The translations under genes were made by a program, and so were the position numbers. This document shows positions 1 through 8,306 of a stretch of DNA of 40,619 bases, piece after piece. Origin of the DNA: Lachnospiraceae bacterium (lineage in GTDB: Bacteria; Bacillota; Clostridia; Lachnospirales; Lachnospiraceae); the NCBI GenBank assembly GCA_024681795.1, contig JAILAD010000011.1, forward strand, positions 1 through 40,619, written 5' to 3'. Under the pieces are notes generated by a model. That model was not told the origin of the DNA, ran no database searches, and saw only the letters and a list, made by a program, of their open reading frames with translations. Each line of letters begins with the position of its first letter. Position 1 is the stretch's first letter.

Positions 1-221
1 CTTGTATTAAAGGGACTTTGGAAGGGATTTAAGAAATCTTACCTTCCCTTCATAAAGTAGTGATAAAAAAGCATTGCAAGATATGCAATTCTGTTATAAA
101 GTATTAAACGACTGACGCGTTCGGACAGGATATTGTCCGGATGGGTCTTCTTATAGCGCATACCAAAAGGTATCCGCGAAATAGGGGAAGGAAATAAAAG
201 TAAAGGAATTCGGAAAGTAAA
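1..221 (+). promoter_or_regulatory. Leader region upstream of topA with small hairpins
   Basis: No gene could be supported here. The first 60 bases are open in frame 1 up to a TAG at 58-60 and could be the tail of an upstream gene, but frame 3 is also open to a TAA at 28-30, so this is undecided. A compound inverted repeat lies at 20-47 (GGAAGG, then GATTT/AAATC, then CCTTCC) without a T-run. Two further hairpins precede topA: CGGACA/TGTCCG at 122-139 and ATACC/GGTAT with an AAAA loop at 160-173. They could be part of the topA 5' leader; their role is unknown. Confidence 0.3.
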
Positions 222-2309
222 ATGGCCAAGTATTTAGTTATTGTGGAGTCACCTGCCAAGGTGAAGACAATCAAGAAATTTTTGGGAAGTAACTACGAGG
301 TTATCGCAAGCCAGGGGCATGTAAGGGATCTGCCGAAGAGTACTCTGGGAATTGATGTAGACAATGATTTTGAGCCGAAGTATATCACAATCCGTGGCAA
401 AGGTGACGTGGTTTCGGCACTCAGGAAAGAAACGAAAAAAGCAGAGAAAATTTATCTCGCAACCGACCCGGACCGCGAAGGAGAAGCAATTTCCTGGCAT
501 TTGTATGAAACACTGAAAATGCAGGATAAGAAGGTATATCGTATTACCTTCAATGAAATCACGAAAAATGCGGTTAAGGAGTCTTTAAAGAACGCAAGAG
601 AAATCAATATGAATCTTGTGGATGCACAGCAGGCGCGCCGGGCTCTCGACCGTATCGTGGGTTATAAAATCTCCCCGGTACTTTGGGCAAAGGTGAAAAG
701 AGGATTGTCTGCCGGCCGTGTACAGTCCGTAACGCTTCGTATGATCTGTGACCGGGAAGATGAAATCAATGCGTTTATTCCGAAGGAATACTGGTCACTC
801 GGCGCGGAATTTTCCATAAAAGGAGAGAAGAAGCCTCTTATTGCATCTTTTTACGGGACGGAAGATGCCAAAATGGAGCTGAATTCCAAAGAGGATGTGG
901 ATAAGGTCATAAACGGCTGCAAGAACGCGAATTTTGAAATTCTCGATGTAAAGACAGGAAAGCGTACGATTAAGTCACCGCTTCCTTTTACAACATCCAC
1001 ACTTCAGCAGGAAGCAAACAAGACGCTCGGATTTGCAACCGCAAAGACCATGCGTATCGCGCAGCAGTTATACGAAGGTGTTGAAATCAAAGGCGAGGGA
1101 ACCGTTGCATTCATCAGTTACCTGCGTACCGATTCCACCCGTGTTTCCGAAGAAGCCAAAACGATGGCGGAGAAGTATATCAGTGCCAGATACGGTAAGG
1201 ATTACTGCATTGAAGAAGGAAAGGAAAAGAAGGAAGAGAAACGTATCCAGGATGCACACGAAGCCATTCGTCCGACCGACATTGAAAGAACACCGGAATC
1301 CGTTAAGAATATTTTATCGAGAGACCAGTACAGATTATACCAGCTTATCTGGAAACGTTTTACCGCAAGCAGAATGGCGGCTTCGATTTTTGAAACCGTT
1401 GCGGTAAGGATTAAGGGAAACGAATATGTTTTCCGTGTCAGTGCATCGAAGGTTGCCTTTGACGGTTACAGAAGCGTATATGCTTCCGATGAGGATGAAA
1501 AGGCAGAGAGCAATGCACTTTTAAATTCCATTACGAAAGATACCAAAGTAAAATTCGAGAAATTCGATTCGGAGCAGCATTTTACACAGCCTCCGGCACA
1601 TTTTACCGAGTCCAGTCTCGTTCGTGCAATGGAAGATGCCGGAATCGGCCGGCCTTCCACCTACGCACCTACGATTTCCACGATTATGGGCAGACACTAT
1701 GTGGTAAAAGAAAACAAAAATCTTTATGTGTCCGAGCTCGGCGAGGTGGTAAACAATCTGATGAAGGAGTCTTTCCCGGTAATCGTGGATACGGAATTTA
1801 CCGCCAATTTGGAAGCACTTCTCGATAAAGTGGAAGAGGGAAGCGTGCAGTGGAAGACGATTATCCGCAATTTCTATCCCGATCTTGATGAGGCGGTAAA
1901 GATTGCGGAAGAAAACCTGGATAAAATACATGTCGCAGACGAAGAATCCGATGAGGTATGTGAGCTCTGCGGACGCAGGATGGTTTATAAATACGGCCCG
2001 CACGGCAAGTTCCTTGCATGCCCCGGGTTCCCGGAATGCCGCAATACCAAGACGATTCTTGTACGGATCGGTGTCAGCTGTCCGAAATGCGGTAAGGATA
2101 TTGTGGAGAGAAAAACCAAGAAAGGCCGCAGATATTACGGGTGCGAGGGTGCTCCCGAGTGTGATTTTATGAGCTGGCAGAGACCGTCCGATAAGAAATG
2201 TCCGAAGTGTGGTAATGTGCTGGTTGCAAAGGGAAATCAGCTGGTATGTGCCACCGTTGGGTGCGGATATGCGGAAGCGAAGCCGGCGGGGAAGACTTCC
2301 GAAGGATAA
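222..2309 (+). CDS. topA: DNA topoisomerase I (type IA)
   Basis: Cytoplasmic type IA topoisomerase that relaxes negative supercoils by cutting one strand through a tyrosine. The 695-residue length is normal for Bacillota TopA. Visible: N-terminal Toprim domain (residues 1-115) with the opening LVIVESPAKVKTI and the acidic TDPDREGEAI motif at 81-90; the active-site segment FISYLRTDSTRVS with the predicted catalytic Tyr300; the conserved DAHEAIRPT segment; and three C-terminal four-cysteine zinc fingers starting with CELC, CPKC and CPKC. The start at 222 is preceded by an A/G-rich stretch (GGAATTCGGAAAG). It sits upstream of codY as in many Bacillota. Function is inferred from family similarity, with very clear motifs. 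Confidence 0.97.
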   Translation: MAKYLVIVESPAKVKTIKKFLGSNYEVIASQGHVRDLPKSTLGIDVDNDFEPKYITIRGKGDVVSALRKETKKAEKIYLATDPDREGEAISWHLYETLKMQDKKVYRITFNEITKNAVKESLKNAREINMNLVDAQQARRALDRIVGYKISPVLWAKVKRGLSAGRVQSVTLRMICDREDEINAFIPKEYWSLGAEFSIKGEKKPLIASFYGTEDAKMELNSKEDVDKVINGCKNANFEILDVKTGKRTIKSPLPFTTSTLQQEANKTLGFATAKTMRIAQQLYEGVEIKGEGTVAFISYLRTDSTRVSEEAKTMAEKYISARYGKDYCIEEGKEKKEEKRIQDAHEAIRPTDIERTPESVKNILSRDQYRLYQLIWKRFTASRMAASIFETVAVRIKGNEYVFRVSASKVAFDGYRSVYASDEDEKAESNALLNSITKDTKVKFEKFDSEQHFTQPPAHFTESSLVRAMEDAGIGRPSTYAPTISTIMGRHYVVKENKNLYVSELGEVVNNLMKESFPVIVDTEFTANLEALLDKVEEGSVQWKTIIRNFYPDLDEAVKIAEENLDKIHVADEESDEVCELCGRRMVYKYGPHGKFLACPGFPECRNTKTILVRIGVSCPKCGKDIVERKTKKGRRYYGCEGAPECDFMSWQRPSDKKCPKCGNVLVAKGNQLVCATVGCGYAEAKPAGKTSEG

Positions 2310-2353
2310 TGCCGGCAGTTCGGGAAAACTGTCTGTGAGAATTGGAGAATTCT

Positions 2354-3121
2354 ATGGGAAATGTTCAGTTGCTTGACAGAACCAGAAAAATTGCCAGGTT
2401 ACTGCATGAAAATAACGAAGGAAAAGTTTTATTTGATGATATCTGCAGAGTAATCTGCGACTGTATGGCGGTCAATTGCATAGTTCTTTCGAGAAAAGGA
2501 AAGATTCTCGGAATCCAGTCGACGGAAGGACTTGCGGAAATTGTTGAACTGCTTGGTTCCAAAGTGGGTGATCTGGCGGATTCCGAATTGAACGACCGCT
2601 TTTTGGAAATCCTTTCCACCAAGGAAAACGTGAATCTGGAGACCCTTGGATTTGATACATCAAAAGTGCCGCAGTACAGAGGCCTCGTGACCCCGATTCT
2701 GGTGGCGGGGGACCGGCTCGGAACGCTTTTCATGTACAGGGAGTCCGGGGAGTTTGATATCGATGACATCATTCTCTGCGAATATTCCACGTCCGTAATC
2801 GGTCTTGAGATGCTTCGTTCCGTATCGGAAGAGATTTCTGAAGAAAATCGCCGCATACAGGGTGTGAAATCAGCGATATCCTCACTTTCTACATCCGAAT
2901 ATGAGGCAATCGTGCAGGTGTTTGAAGAGTTAAACGGAATGGAAGGAATTCTGGTCGCAAGTAAAGTGGCGGACCGTTTGGGAATTACCCGTTCCGTAAT
3001 CGTAAATGCTCTGAGAAAACTGGAAAGTGCCGGAGTAATCGAGGCAAAATCTTCCGGCATGAAGGGAACCTATATTAAAGTAATGAATGACGCGATTTTT
3101 GATGAGATCGGGAAAACATAA
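2354..3121 (+). CDS. codY: GTP/branched-chain amino acid-sensing pleiotropic repressor CodY
   Basis: Global regulator of Bacillota that binds isoleucine-type amino acids and GTP and represses nutrient-scavenging genes in rich conditions. The protein is 255 residues. The N-terminal half is the GAF-like effector domain. The C-terminal winged helix-turn-helix is nearly invariant here (ASKVADRLGITRSVIV, then NALRKLESAGVIEAKSSGMK). I place the start at ATG 2354 because GGAG at 2345-2348 lies 5 bases upstream; an in-frame TTG at 2342 has no such site. In B. subtilis codY directly precedes the fla/che operon. Here chemotaxis genes follow 14 bases later, so codY and cheY are probably co-transcribed. 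Confidence 0.96.
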   Translation: MGNVQLLDRTRKIARLLHENNEGKVLFDDICRVICDCMAVNCIVLSRKGKILGIQSTEGLAEIVELLGSKVGDLADSELNDRFLEILSTKENVNLETLGFDTSKVPQYRGLVTPILVAGDRLGTLFMYRESGEFDIDDIILCEYSTSVIGLEMLRSVSEEISEENRRIQGVKSAISSLSTSEYEAIVQVFEELNGMEGILVASKVADRLGITRSVIVNALRKLESAGVIEAKSSGMKGTYIKVMNDAIFDEIGKT

Positions 3122-3135
3122 AGAGGAGAATGCTT

Positions 3136-3498
3136 ATGAAGAAAGGCATTTTAATCGTTGATGATGCGGCATTTATGCGCATGGTGATAAAAAATATCCT
3201 GACAAAAGCGGGATATGAGGTGGCAGGTGAGGCATGTGACGGAAAACAGGCCGTCTCGATGTATCAGGAACTGAAACCTGCACTTGTTCTTCTGGATATT
3301 ACCATGCCGGAAATGGACGGCATTGAAGCTCTGAAGAAAATTATCGACGCCGATTCCTCGGCGAAGGTTGTTATGTGCTCTGCCCTCGGGCAGTCCTCAA
3401 TGTTAATTGAGGCACTTCAGGCAGGAGCAAAGGATTATATTGTGAAACCGTTCCAGCCGGACCGTGTACTGGAGGCGGTTGAAAAAGCGATGAAGTAA
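3136..3498 (+). CDS. cheY: Chemotaxis response regulator CheY
   Basis: Single-domain receiver, 120 residues, expected to be phosphorylated by CheA. All catalytic positions are present: acidic pair D9/D10, phospho-acceptor D54 in LLDITMPEMDG, the hydroxyl residue S82 and K104 in VKPF. The sequence is of the Thermotoga/Bacillota flagellar CheY type. The start at 3136 is chosen over an in-frame ATG at 3130 because AGAGGAG at 3122-3128 is correctly spaced only for 3136. The usual flagellar neighbours (fliY/fliM before it, fliO/P/Q/R after it in B. subtilis) are absent, and a terminator-like hairpin follows at once, so its output target cannot be read from this window. Confidence 0.95.
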   Translation: MKKGILIVDDAAFMRMVIKNILTKAGYEVAGEACDGKQAVSMYQELKPALVLLDITMPEMDGIEALKKIIDADSSAKVVMCSALGQSSMLIEALQAGAKDYIVKPFQPDRVLEAVEKAMK

Positions 3499-3541
3499 AC
3501 CCTCCTGCGGCAATTGCGTTGCAGAGGGGTTTTGTTGTTTT
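3498..3541 (+). terminator. Rho-independent terminator after cheY
   Basis: Inverted repeat AACCCTCCTGC (3498-3508) / GCAGAGGGGTT (3521-3531), with one mismatch and one G-T pair, followed by TTTTGTTGTTTT. It could end or attenuate the codY-cheY message before cheB. No clear promoter was seen in the 37 bases that remain before cheB, so partial read-through is likely. Confidence 0.75.
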
Positions 3542-3578
3542 GAATGAGTACAAAAGGCAGTCGAAAGGATGAGGATAC

Positions 3579-4172
3579 ATGAGTGATACAATTGTCGTAA
3601 TTGCATCCTCCACGGGAGGACCGGCGGCGCTGATGCAGGTTCTGCCTCATTTACCGGAAGATTTTCCCTGCCCGGTCGTTGTGGTACAGCATATCTGGCC
3701 GGGATTTTCCGAAAGCCTGACCGACAGCCTGAAAGAAAAATGCATTCTTCCGGTGCATCCGGCAACGGAGGGACATTTGATAGAGAACGGAAATATTTAT
3801 GTTGCTTTTTCCGAACATCATATCAAAATCAAAAAAATGCCTGCACATCATCATGTTTTTTTTTATTCGGAGGAAGAAACGAAGAGGGGCAGTGCAAAAC
3901 CGAGTGCGGATATTTTATTGGAATCTCTTGCGGATTCCGGTTATGCAAACGTTTTGGCAGTGGTTCTGACCGGAATGGGAAGCGACGGAACAAAAGGAAT
4001 CATCGGGCTTTCAAAGAAAAAGAGGGTGCATGTTCTTGCGCAGGATGAGGAATCCTGTGTGGTTTACGGAATGCCGGGAGCGGTTGCGGAGGAATACGGG
4101 GACTGCGAGATTGTGGAGCTTTCGAAGATGGCCGGGCGGATTTCTGAGTGCGTGAAGATGCCGGACGAATAA
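3579..4172 (+). CDS. cheB: CheB methylesterase domain protein lacking the receiver domain
   Basis: Receptor-modifying glutamate methylesterase/deamidase, 197 residues, consisting only of the catalytic alpha/beta domain. The predicted triad is visible: Ser11 in ASSTGGP, His38 in VVVVQHIWPGF, and Asp136 in TGMGSDGTKG. A classical CheB is about 350 residues with an N-terminal receiver that inhibits the esterase until phosphorylated. Here translation starts directly at the catalytic domain (ATG 3579, with AGGATGAGG upstream), and the 80 bases before it cannot encode a receiver. The enzyme is therefore expected to lack CheA feedback control. No cheR is present in the window. The family assignment is firm; the loss of regulation is inference. 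Confidence 0.9.
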   Translation: MSDTIVVIASSTGGPAALMQVLPHLPEDFPCPVVVVQHIWPGFSESLTDSLKEKCILPVHPATEGHLIENGNIYVAFSEHHIKIKKMPAHHHVFFYSEEETKRGSAKPSADILLESLADSGYANVLAVVLTGMGSDGTKGIIGLSKKKRVHVLAQDEESCVVYGMPGAVAEEYGDCEIVELSKMAGRISECVKMPDE

Positions 4173-4295
4173 AAGAAATACGAATGAAATCAAAGTACGA
4201 ATAAAAACGAAGTAAAAAAGCACGGGAAAGTACGATTAAAATAATAAGTAATAATAAAAAAGCGTTATATATGCTGCCTTGGAGGGTGGAAGGAA

Positions 4296-6434
4296 ATGGA
4301 TGTCAGCCAGTATCTGGAAATCTTTATTGATGAAGCAAAAGAGCATCTGGAAAATTTAAATACGCAGATTATGAATCTCGAGCAGGACGGTGAAAATATG
4401 GACACCATCAACGAGATTTTCCGTGCTGCCCACTCTTTAAAGGGGATGTCGGGAACGATGGGCTTTAAGAGAATGCAGACACTGACGCATGACATGGAGG
4501 ATGTTTTCTCCAAGGTGCGTGACGGAAATATCGCTGTCGATACCGATATGGTGGACATTCTGTTTCAGTGTCTGGATGCATTGGAAGCGTATGTTGCGAA
4601 CATCACGGAAACGGCAGATGAAGGCGACAATGATAATGCGCATCTGATTAAGGCGCTGGGAGAGATTCTGGAAAAAGGTGCCGCATCAGAAGGCGGTCCT
4701 TCGGAAAAAGGTGAAGGCGGTAGCGATGCAGCCGGCGGAAATGAGGAAGCGGTTTCATCCGGAGAAGGAAAGCATAAATGGAAACAGATTAAAATCGGAA
4801 AAGTGGAGCAATCCGCGATAGAAGATGCGGTGAAAGAGGGACTGAATGCCTTCGGTATCAGTATTTTTGTGCAGGAATCCTGCCTTTTGAAGGCCGCAAG
4901 GGCATTTCTGGTTTTCCGTGCCATGGAAGAACTCGGGGAGGTGATTTTATCCGTTCCGAGCGTACAGGACATTGAGGATGAGCGTTTTGACAGGGATTTC
5001 AGCGTGATTTTCCTGACGGACCAGCCGCTTGAAAAGGTTCTGGATGCGGTCAAAAACGTATCCGAAATCGAAGACGCGGTCGGAGACAAAGTGACCTTTA
5101 ACGAGGCCGGAGAGGAAGACGGACAGGGCGCAGAAGCCGGTGCCGCAGCAAAGGATTCTGACGCAGCTTCAAAAGACAAGGGCACGGGGGCGGCCGGAAA
5201 CACCGCAGGAAAGAATGCGCAGGCCGGAAAGGGCGCAGGAGGCAAGACGGAAGGAAAGAAGGCCATGGGAAAACCCGTGGTAAACCGTACCGTCCGTGTG
5301 GATATTGAAAAACTGGATTCTTTAATGAACCTGGTCAGCGAGCTGATTATTTCCAAAAACTCGCTTGTCAGTGTTGCAGAGACGGAAATCGGTGCGAGTT
5401 CGCTTGCGTTTAACGAGCAGATTGAATATCTGGAATCCGTTACCACGTCGCTTCACGAGTCCGTTATGAAGGTCCGCATGGTGCCGATTGAATCGGTTGT
5501 CACCAAGTTCCCGAGGATGATTCGTGATCTTTCGAAAAAACTTGATAAAAAAATGGAATTATATATGACCGGTGAAGATACCGAACTTGACCGTACCGTG
5601 GTGGATGAAATCGGCGATCCGCTGATGCATCTTTTGCGTAACTCCGCAGACCACGGACTGGAAAGTGCCGAGATTCGGGCAAAACGCGGAAAACCCGAGG
5701 TCGGATCGATTTTTCTGGATGCTTATCAGGACGGTAACAATGTCGTGATTGAGGTCCGTGATGACGGAAACGGAATCGATGTCGAGGCGGTTAAGAGAAA
5801 GGCGGTCGAAAAGGGTAAAATAACGCAGGAACAGGCGGATGCCATGTCGGAAAAAGAGGCAATAGATTTGCTGTTCCAGCCGAGCTTTTCAACCGCAAAG
5901 CAGGTGTCCGACATTTCGGGACGCGGCGTCGGGCTGGATGTTGTAAAGAGTAAAATCGAGTCGCTTTCGGGAGAAGTGGAAGTCAGAACCAAACTCGGTG
6001 AGGGCAGTACATTTACAATCCGTCTTCCTTTGACGCTGGCCATCATTCAGACACTGATGGTTATCGTCGGCGGCGAAAAATATGCGATTTCCCTAGGTTC
6101 CATCCAGACGATTGAGAACATTCCGGTCAGCGAGGTGAAGACCGTGCAGGGCAAGGAGGTAATATATCTTCGCGGTAATGTGATTCCGCTCGTGCGGTTA
6201 ACAAAGGAACTGGATGTGGAAAGCCTGAATGCGCCGGATGCGGATTTGCTTGTCCTGATTGTCAAGAAGGGCGACCGGTATGCAGGTATCGTGGTGGATG
6301 AGTTGATCGGACAGATGGAAATCGTAATCAAGAATATGGGTAAATTTATCGGCAAGAGCAGATTAATCAGCGGAGCAACGATTCTCGGAAACGGTGAGGT
6401 TGCGCTGATTCTGGATGCAAATGCGCTGATTTAG
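4296..6434 (+). CDS. cheA: Chemotaxis sensor histidine kinase CheA
   Basis: Receptor-coupled kinase that donates phosphate to CheY. The 712 residues show all five modules in order: P1 Hpt with phospho-acceptor His46 in RAAHSLKG; a CheY-binding P2-like domain at about 165-265; an Ala/Gly/Lys-rich linker at about 268-325; P3 dimerisation helices at about 330-400; P4 ATPase with N box (LLRNSADHGLE), G1 (RDDGNGID), F box (LLFQPSFSTA) and G2 (GRGVGLDVV); and a CheW-like P5 to the end. The start at 4296 follows GGAGG and GGAAGG. There is no sign of decay, which argues that the pathway is still used. cheW follows after 9 bases. Confidence 0.96.
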   Translation: MDVSQYLEIFIDEAKEHLENLNTQIMNLEQDGENMDTINEIFRAAHSLKGMSGTMGFKRMQTLTHDMEDVFSKVRDGNIAVDTDMVDILFQCLDALEAYVANITETADEGDNDNAHLIKALGEILEKGAASEGGPSEKGEGGSDAAGGNEEAVSSGEGKHKWKQIKIGKVEQSAIEDAVKEGLNAFGISIFVQESCLLKAARAFLVFRAMEELGEVILSVPSVQDIEDERFDRDFSVIFLTDQPLEKVLDAVKNVSEIEDAVGDKVTFNEAGEEDGQGAEAGAAAKDSDAASKDKGTGAAGNTAGKNAQAGKGAGGKTEGKKAMGKPVVNRTVRVDIEKLDSLMNLVSELIISKNSLVSVAETEIGASSLAFNEQIEYLESVTTSLHESVMKVRMVPIESVVTKFPRMIRDLSKKLDKKMELYMTGEDTELDRTVVDEIGDPLMHLLRNSADHGLESAEIRAKRGKPEVGSIFLDAYQDGNNVVIEVRDDGNGIDVEAVKRKAVEKGKITQEQADAMSEKEAIDLLFQPSFSTAKQVSDISGRGVGLDVVKSKIESLSGEVEVRTKLGEGSTFTIRLPLTLAIIQTLMVIVGGEKYAISLGSIQTIENIPVSEVKTVQGKEVIYLRGNVIPLVRLTKELDVESLNAPDADLLVLIVKKGDRYAGIVVDELIGQMEIVIKNMGKFIGKSRLISGATILGNGEVALILDANALI

Positions 6435-6443
6435 GGGATTGAT

Positions 6444-6917
6444 ATGGCTAACGAAGGACTGATAAAAACTTTAGCGGAAGAACAAAATGACAGAATTCAG
6501 TTTGTGAAGATTCGCCTGGGGGCGGAGTGGTACGGTATTTCCATCGGAATAGTGGAAAATATCGTAAGAATGCAGCGCATCACGCGTGTGCCGGGTGCGG
6601 AATCCTATATCAAGGGCGTTATCAACCTGCGCGGCAAAGTAGTGCCGGTAATGAGCCTTCGTCTGAAAATGGACATGGAGGAAGGTGAAATTCTTCGTTC
6701 CACCCGAATTATTATTCTCCGGATTGACGGGGATGAGGTAGGAATGATCGTGGATGAGGTCAGGGAAGTTGTGACGCTTACCGCCGAAGACATCGAGGAA
6801 GTATACCGGGATTCAAAGACCGTGAATTCGGGATTTGTATTCGGAATAGGAAAAATCGGGAATGATCTGATTTCACTTCTGGATATGTATGAAGTGCTCG
6901 GAGTGAAAAACGCATAG
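6444..6917 (+). CDS. cheW: Chemotaxis coupling protein CheW
   Basis: Adaptor of 157 residues that links CheA to chemoreceptors. The protein is a single CheW domain: the opening QFVKIRLGAEWYGISI, the VPGAESYIKGVINLRGKVVP region that contacts receptor tips, and the DEVREVVTL segment are all recognisable. It lies 9 bases downstream of cheA and is probably translated from the same message. No methyl-accepting chemotaxis protein is encoded in the window, so the receptors must lie elsewhere. Confidence 0.95.
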   Translation: MANEGLIKTLAEEQNDRIQFVKIRLGAEWYGISIGIVENIVRMQRITRVPGAESYIKGVINLRGKVVPVMSLRLKMDMEEGEILRSTRIIILRIDGDEVGMIVDEVREVVTLTAEDIEEVYRDSKTVNSGFVFGIGKIGNDLISLLDMYEVLGVKNA

Positions 6918-6984
6918 ACAAAAGATGCATAGAAAAAAGATGTATAAAAAAAGACGGGATTTGTAACAAAAGCAGGAGAGACGA

Positions 6985-7596
6985 ATGTCGAAAATTGATT
7001 TTAATCAGGACAATGAGGAATATTTTGATGTATTAAGGGAAATCGGAAACGTGGGCGCATCCAATGCATCCGCTGCTTTGGCACAGCTCCTTGGGAGACG
7101 TGTGGAGGTGCATGTGCCGAAAGTAAAACTGCTTGATTTTCAGGAAATCGGAAAAGCAATAGGCGGAGAAGAACAGATTATGACCGGTATTTATCTTCGC
7201 GTGGAAGGGCAAATCAACGGCAGTATGCTTTTGCTGCTCAAAAAACAGGCGGCTGCAAGGGTTGCAGGGATTTTACTCGGGGATCCGGACAGGGATCCGA
7301 AGGCAGAACTTACGGAGATAGAGTGCTCGGCGCTTTCCGAGGTCGGGAATATTGTAACGAGTGCGTATTTAAACGCGATTTCAACACTGACCGGGCTTAA
7401 GACACTGCCATCCGTACCGTCTTTGTGTGTGGATATGGCGGGAGCGATTCTTTCCGTACCGGCGATTGAGTTCGGAATGATGTGTGATAAATTACTGTTG
7501 ATCGAGAACCGCTTTTCCGGAACAACGGACGGGTACCTTGTGCTTGTGCCGGACATTGATTCGTATGACAGGATGCTCGAAGCACTGGGGATGTAG
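6985..7596 (+). CDS. cheC: CheY-P phosphatase CheC
   Basis: CheC dephosphorylates CheY-P and is the partner of CheD in Bacillota/Thermotoga-type adaptation. The 203-residue protein has both active-site motifs intact, each fitting [D/S]-x3-E-x2-N-x22-P: D15/E19/N22/P45 and S115/E119/N122/P145. The start at 6985 follows GCAGGAGAGACG. The 67 bases after cheW contain a short repeated AAAAGATG(C/T)AT phrase and no gene. Conservation of both catalytic sites indicates an active phosphatase. Confidence 0.95.
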   Translation: MSKIDFNQDNEEYFDVLREIGNVGASNASAALAQLLGRRVEVHVPKVKLLDFQEIGKAIGGEEQIMTGIYLRVEGQINGSMLLLLKKQAAARVAGILLGDPDRDPKAELTEIECSALSEVGNIVTSAYLNAISTLTGLKTLPSVPSLCVDMAGAILSVPAIEFGMMCDKLLLIENRFSGTTDGYLVLVPDIDSYDRMLEALGM

Positions 7597-7674
7597 GAAA
7601 ACGGTTATACGAAATAGTTTTTTGAAGAGAAACGAAAACAGGGTATCGGAAAATAATACAGAGCAATTGAAGAA

Positions 7675-8157
7675 ATGGAAGTAATTAGAGTCGGAATGGC
7701 AGAATTGAAGATTTGCAAAGCACCGAAGGCGCTGACCACAATCGGTCTGGGCTCCTGTGTCGGCATTTGCCTTTGGGATACGTCCGCCGGTGTAGGGGGG
7801 CTGGCTCATATTATGCTTCCGGACAGCACGAAGATCCGCAGGAATGACAATATTTATAAATTCGCGGATACCGCGATTGATGAACTGATTACCCGTATGG
7901 TGGCAGCGGGGGCCAATCGTTACCGCATTAAAGCGAAAATCGCAGGCGGTGCGCAGATGTTTGCATTCCAAAGTAACAGCGATGCGGTTTGCATCGGGCA
8001 GCAGAATGTGGAAGCCGTGAAGAATAAACTGAAGAAGGAGAATATTCCGATTTTGGCGGAGGATTGTGGCGGTAGCCACGGAAGGACAATCGTGTTCTAT
8101 CCGCAGACCGGAAAGCTGTCGATTAAGGCGTTTGATAAGCCGGAAGTGATTATCTAG
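7675..8157 (+). CDS. cheD: Chemoreceptor glutamine deamidase CheD
   Basis: CheD deamidates receptor glutamines and, when bound by CheC, takes part in feedback. The 160-residue protein keeps the cysteine-protease-like triad with family spacing: Thr22, Cys28 in GLGSCVG and His45 in GGLAHIMLP. The IAGGAQMF and ILAEDCGGSHGR segments are also typical. The ribosome site before 7675 is weak (GAAG), but the N-terminus MEVIRVGMAELKI matches the family start. In B. subtilis sigD and swrB follow cheD; here the chemotaxis block ends at this gene. Confidence 0.94.
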   Translation: MEVIRVGMAELKICKAPKALTTIGLGSCVGICLWDTSAGVGGLAHIMLPDSTKIRRNDNIYKFADTAIDELITRMVAAGANRYRIKAKIAGGAQMFAFQSNSDAVCIGQQNVEAVKNKLKKENIPILAEDCGGSHGRTIVFYPQTGKLSIKAFDKPEVII

Positions 8158-8252
8158 GGTAATTTGATTCTATTAGTACAATTGCGCTTTTCAATTGAAT
8201 TTGATATATAGGTTCCTGTCAGATTTTTCTATGCAATAATTATTGGTTATGT

Positions 8253-8283
8253 ATTGTTTATGGAACAATTTTACATAATGTAA
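8253..8283. promoter_or_regulatory. Two adjacent dyads upstream of the LRR gene
   Basis: ATTGTT/AACAAT with a TATGG spacer (8253-8269) abuts a perfect 13-base palindrome TTACATAATGTAA (8271-8283). They lie directly before the very strong ribosome site GGAGGAGG (8291-8298) of the LRR surface protein. They could be operators or short mRNA hairpins. I could not place a convincing -35/-10 pair. Confidence 0.35.
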
Positions 8284-8306
8284 TAAAAACGGAGGAGGTT
8301 ACGTTT

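Noticed and set aside
1-60. Possible 3' end of an upstream gene (20 codons ending TAG)
   Set aside because: Too short to support; another frame is equally plausible.
1521-2003. Minus-strand open frame of 160 codons opposite topA
   Set aside because: Shadow of topA with no start signal.
4565-5446. Minus-strand open frame of 293 codons opposite cheA
   Set aside because: Shadow of cheA; composition is Ser/Pro/Ala-rich with no family features.
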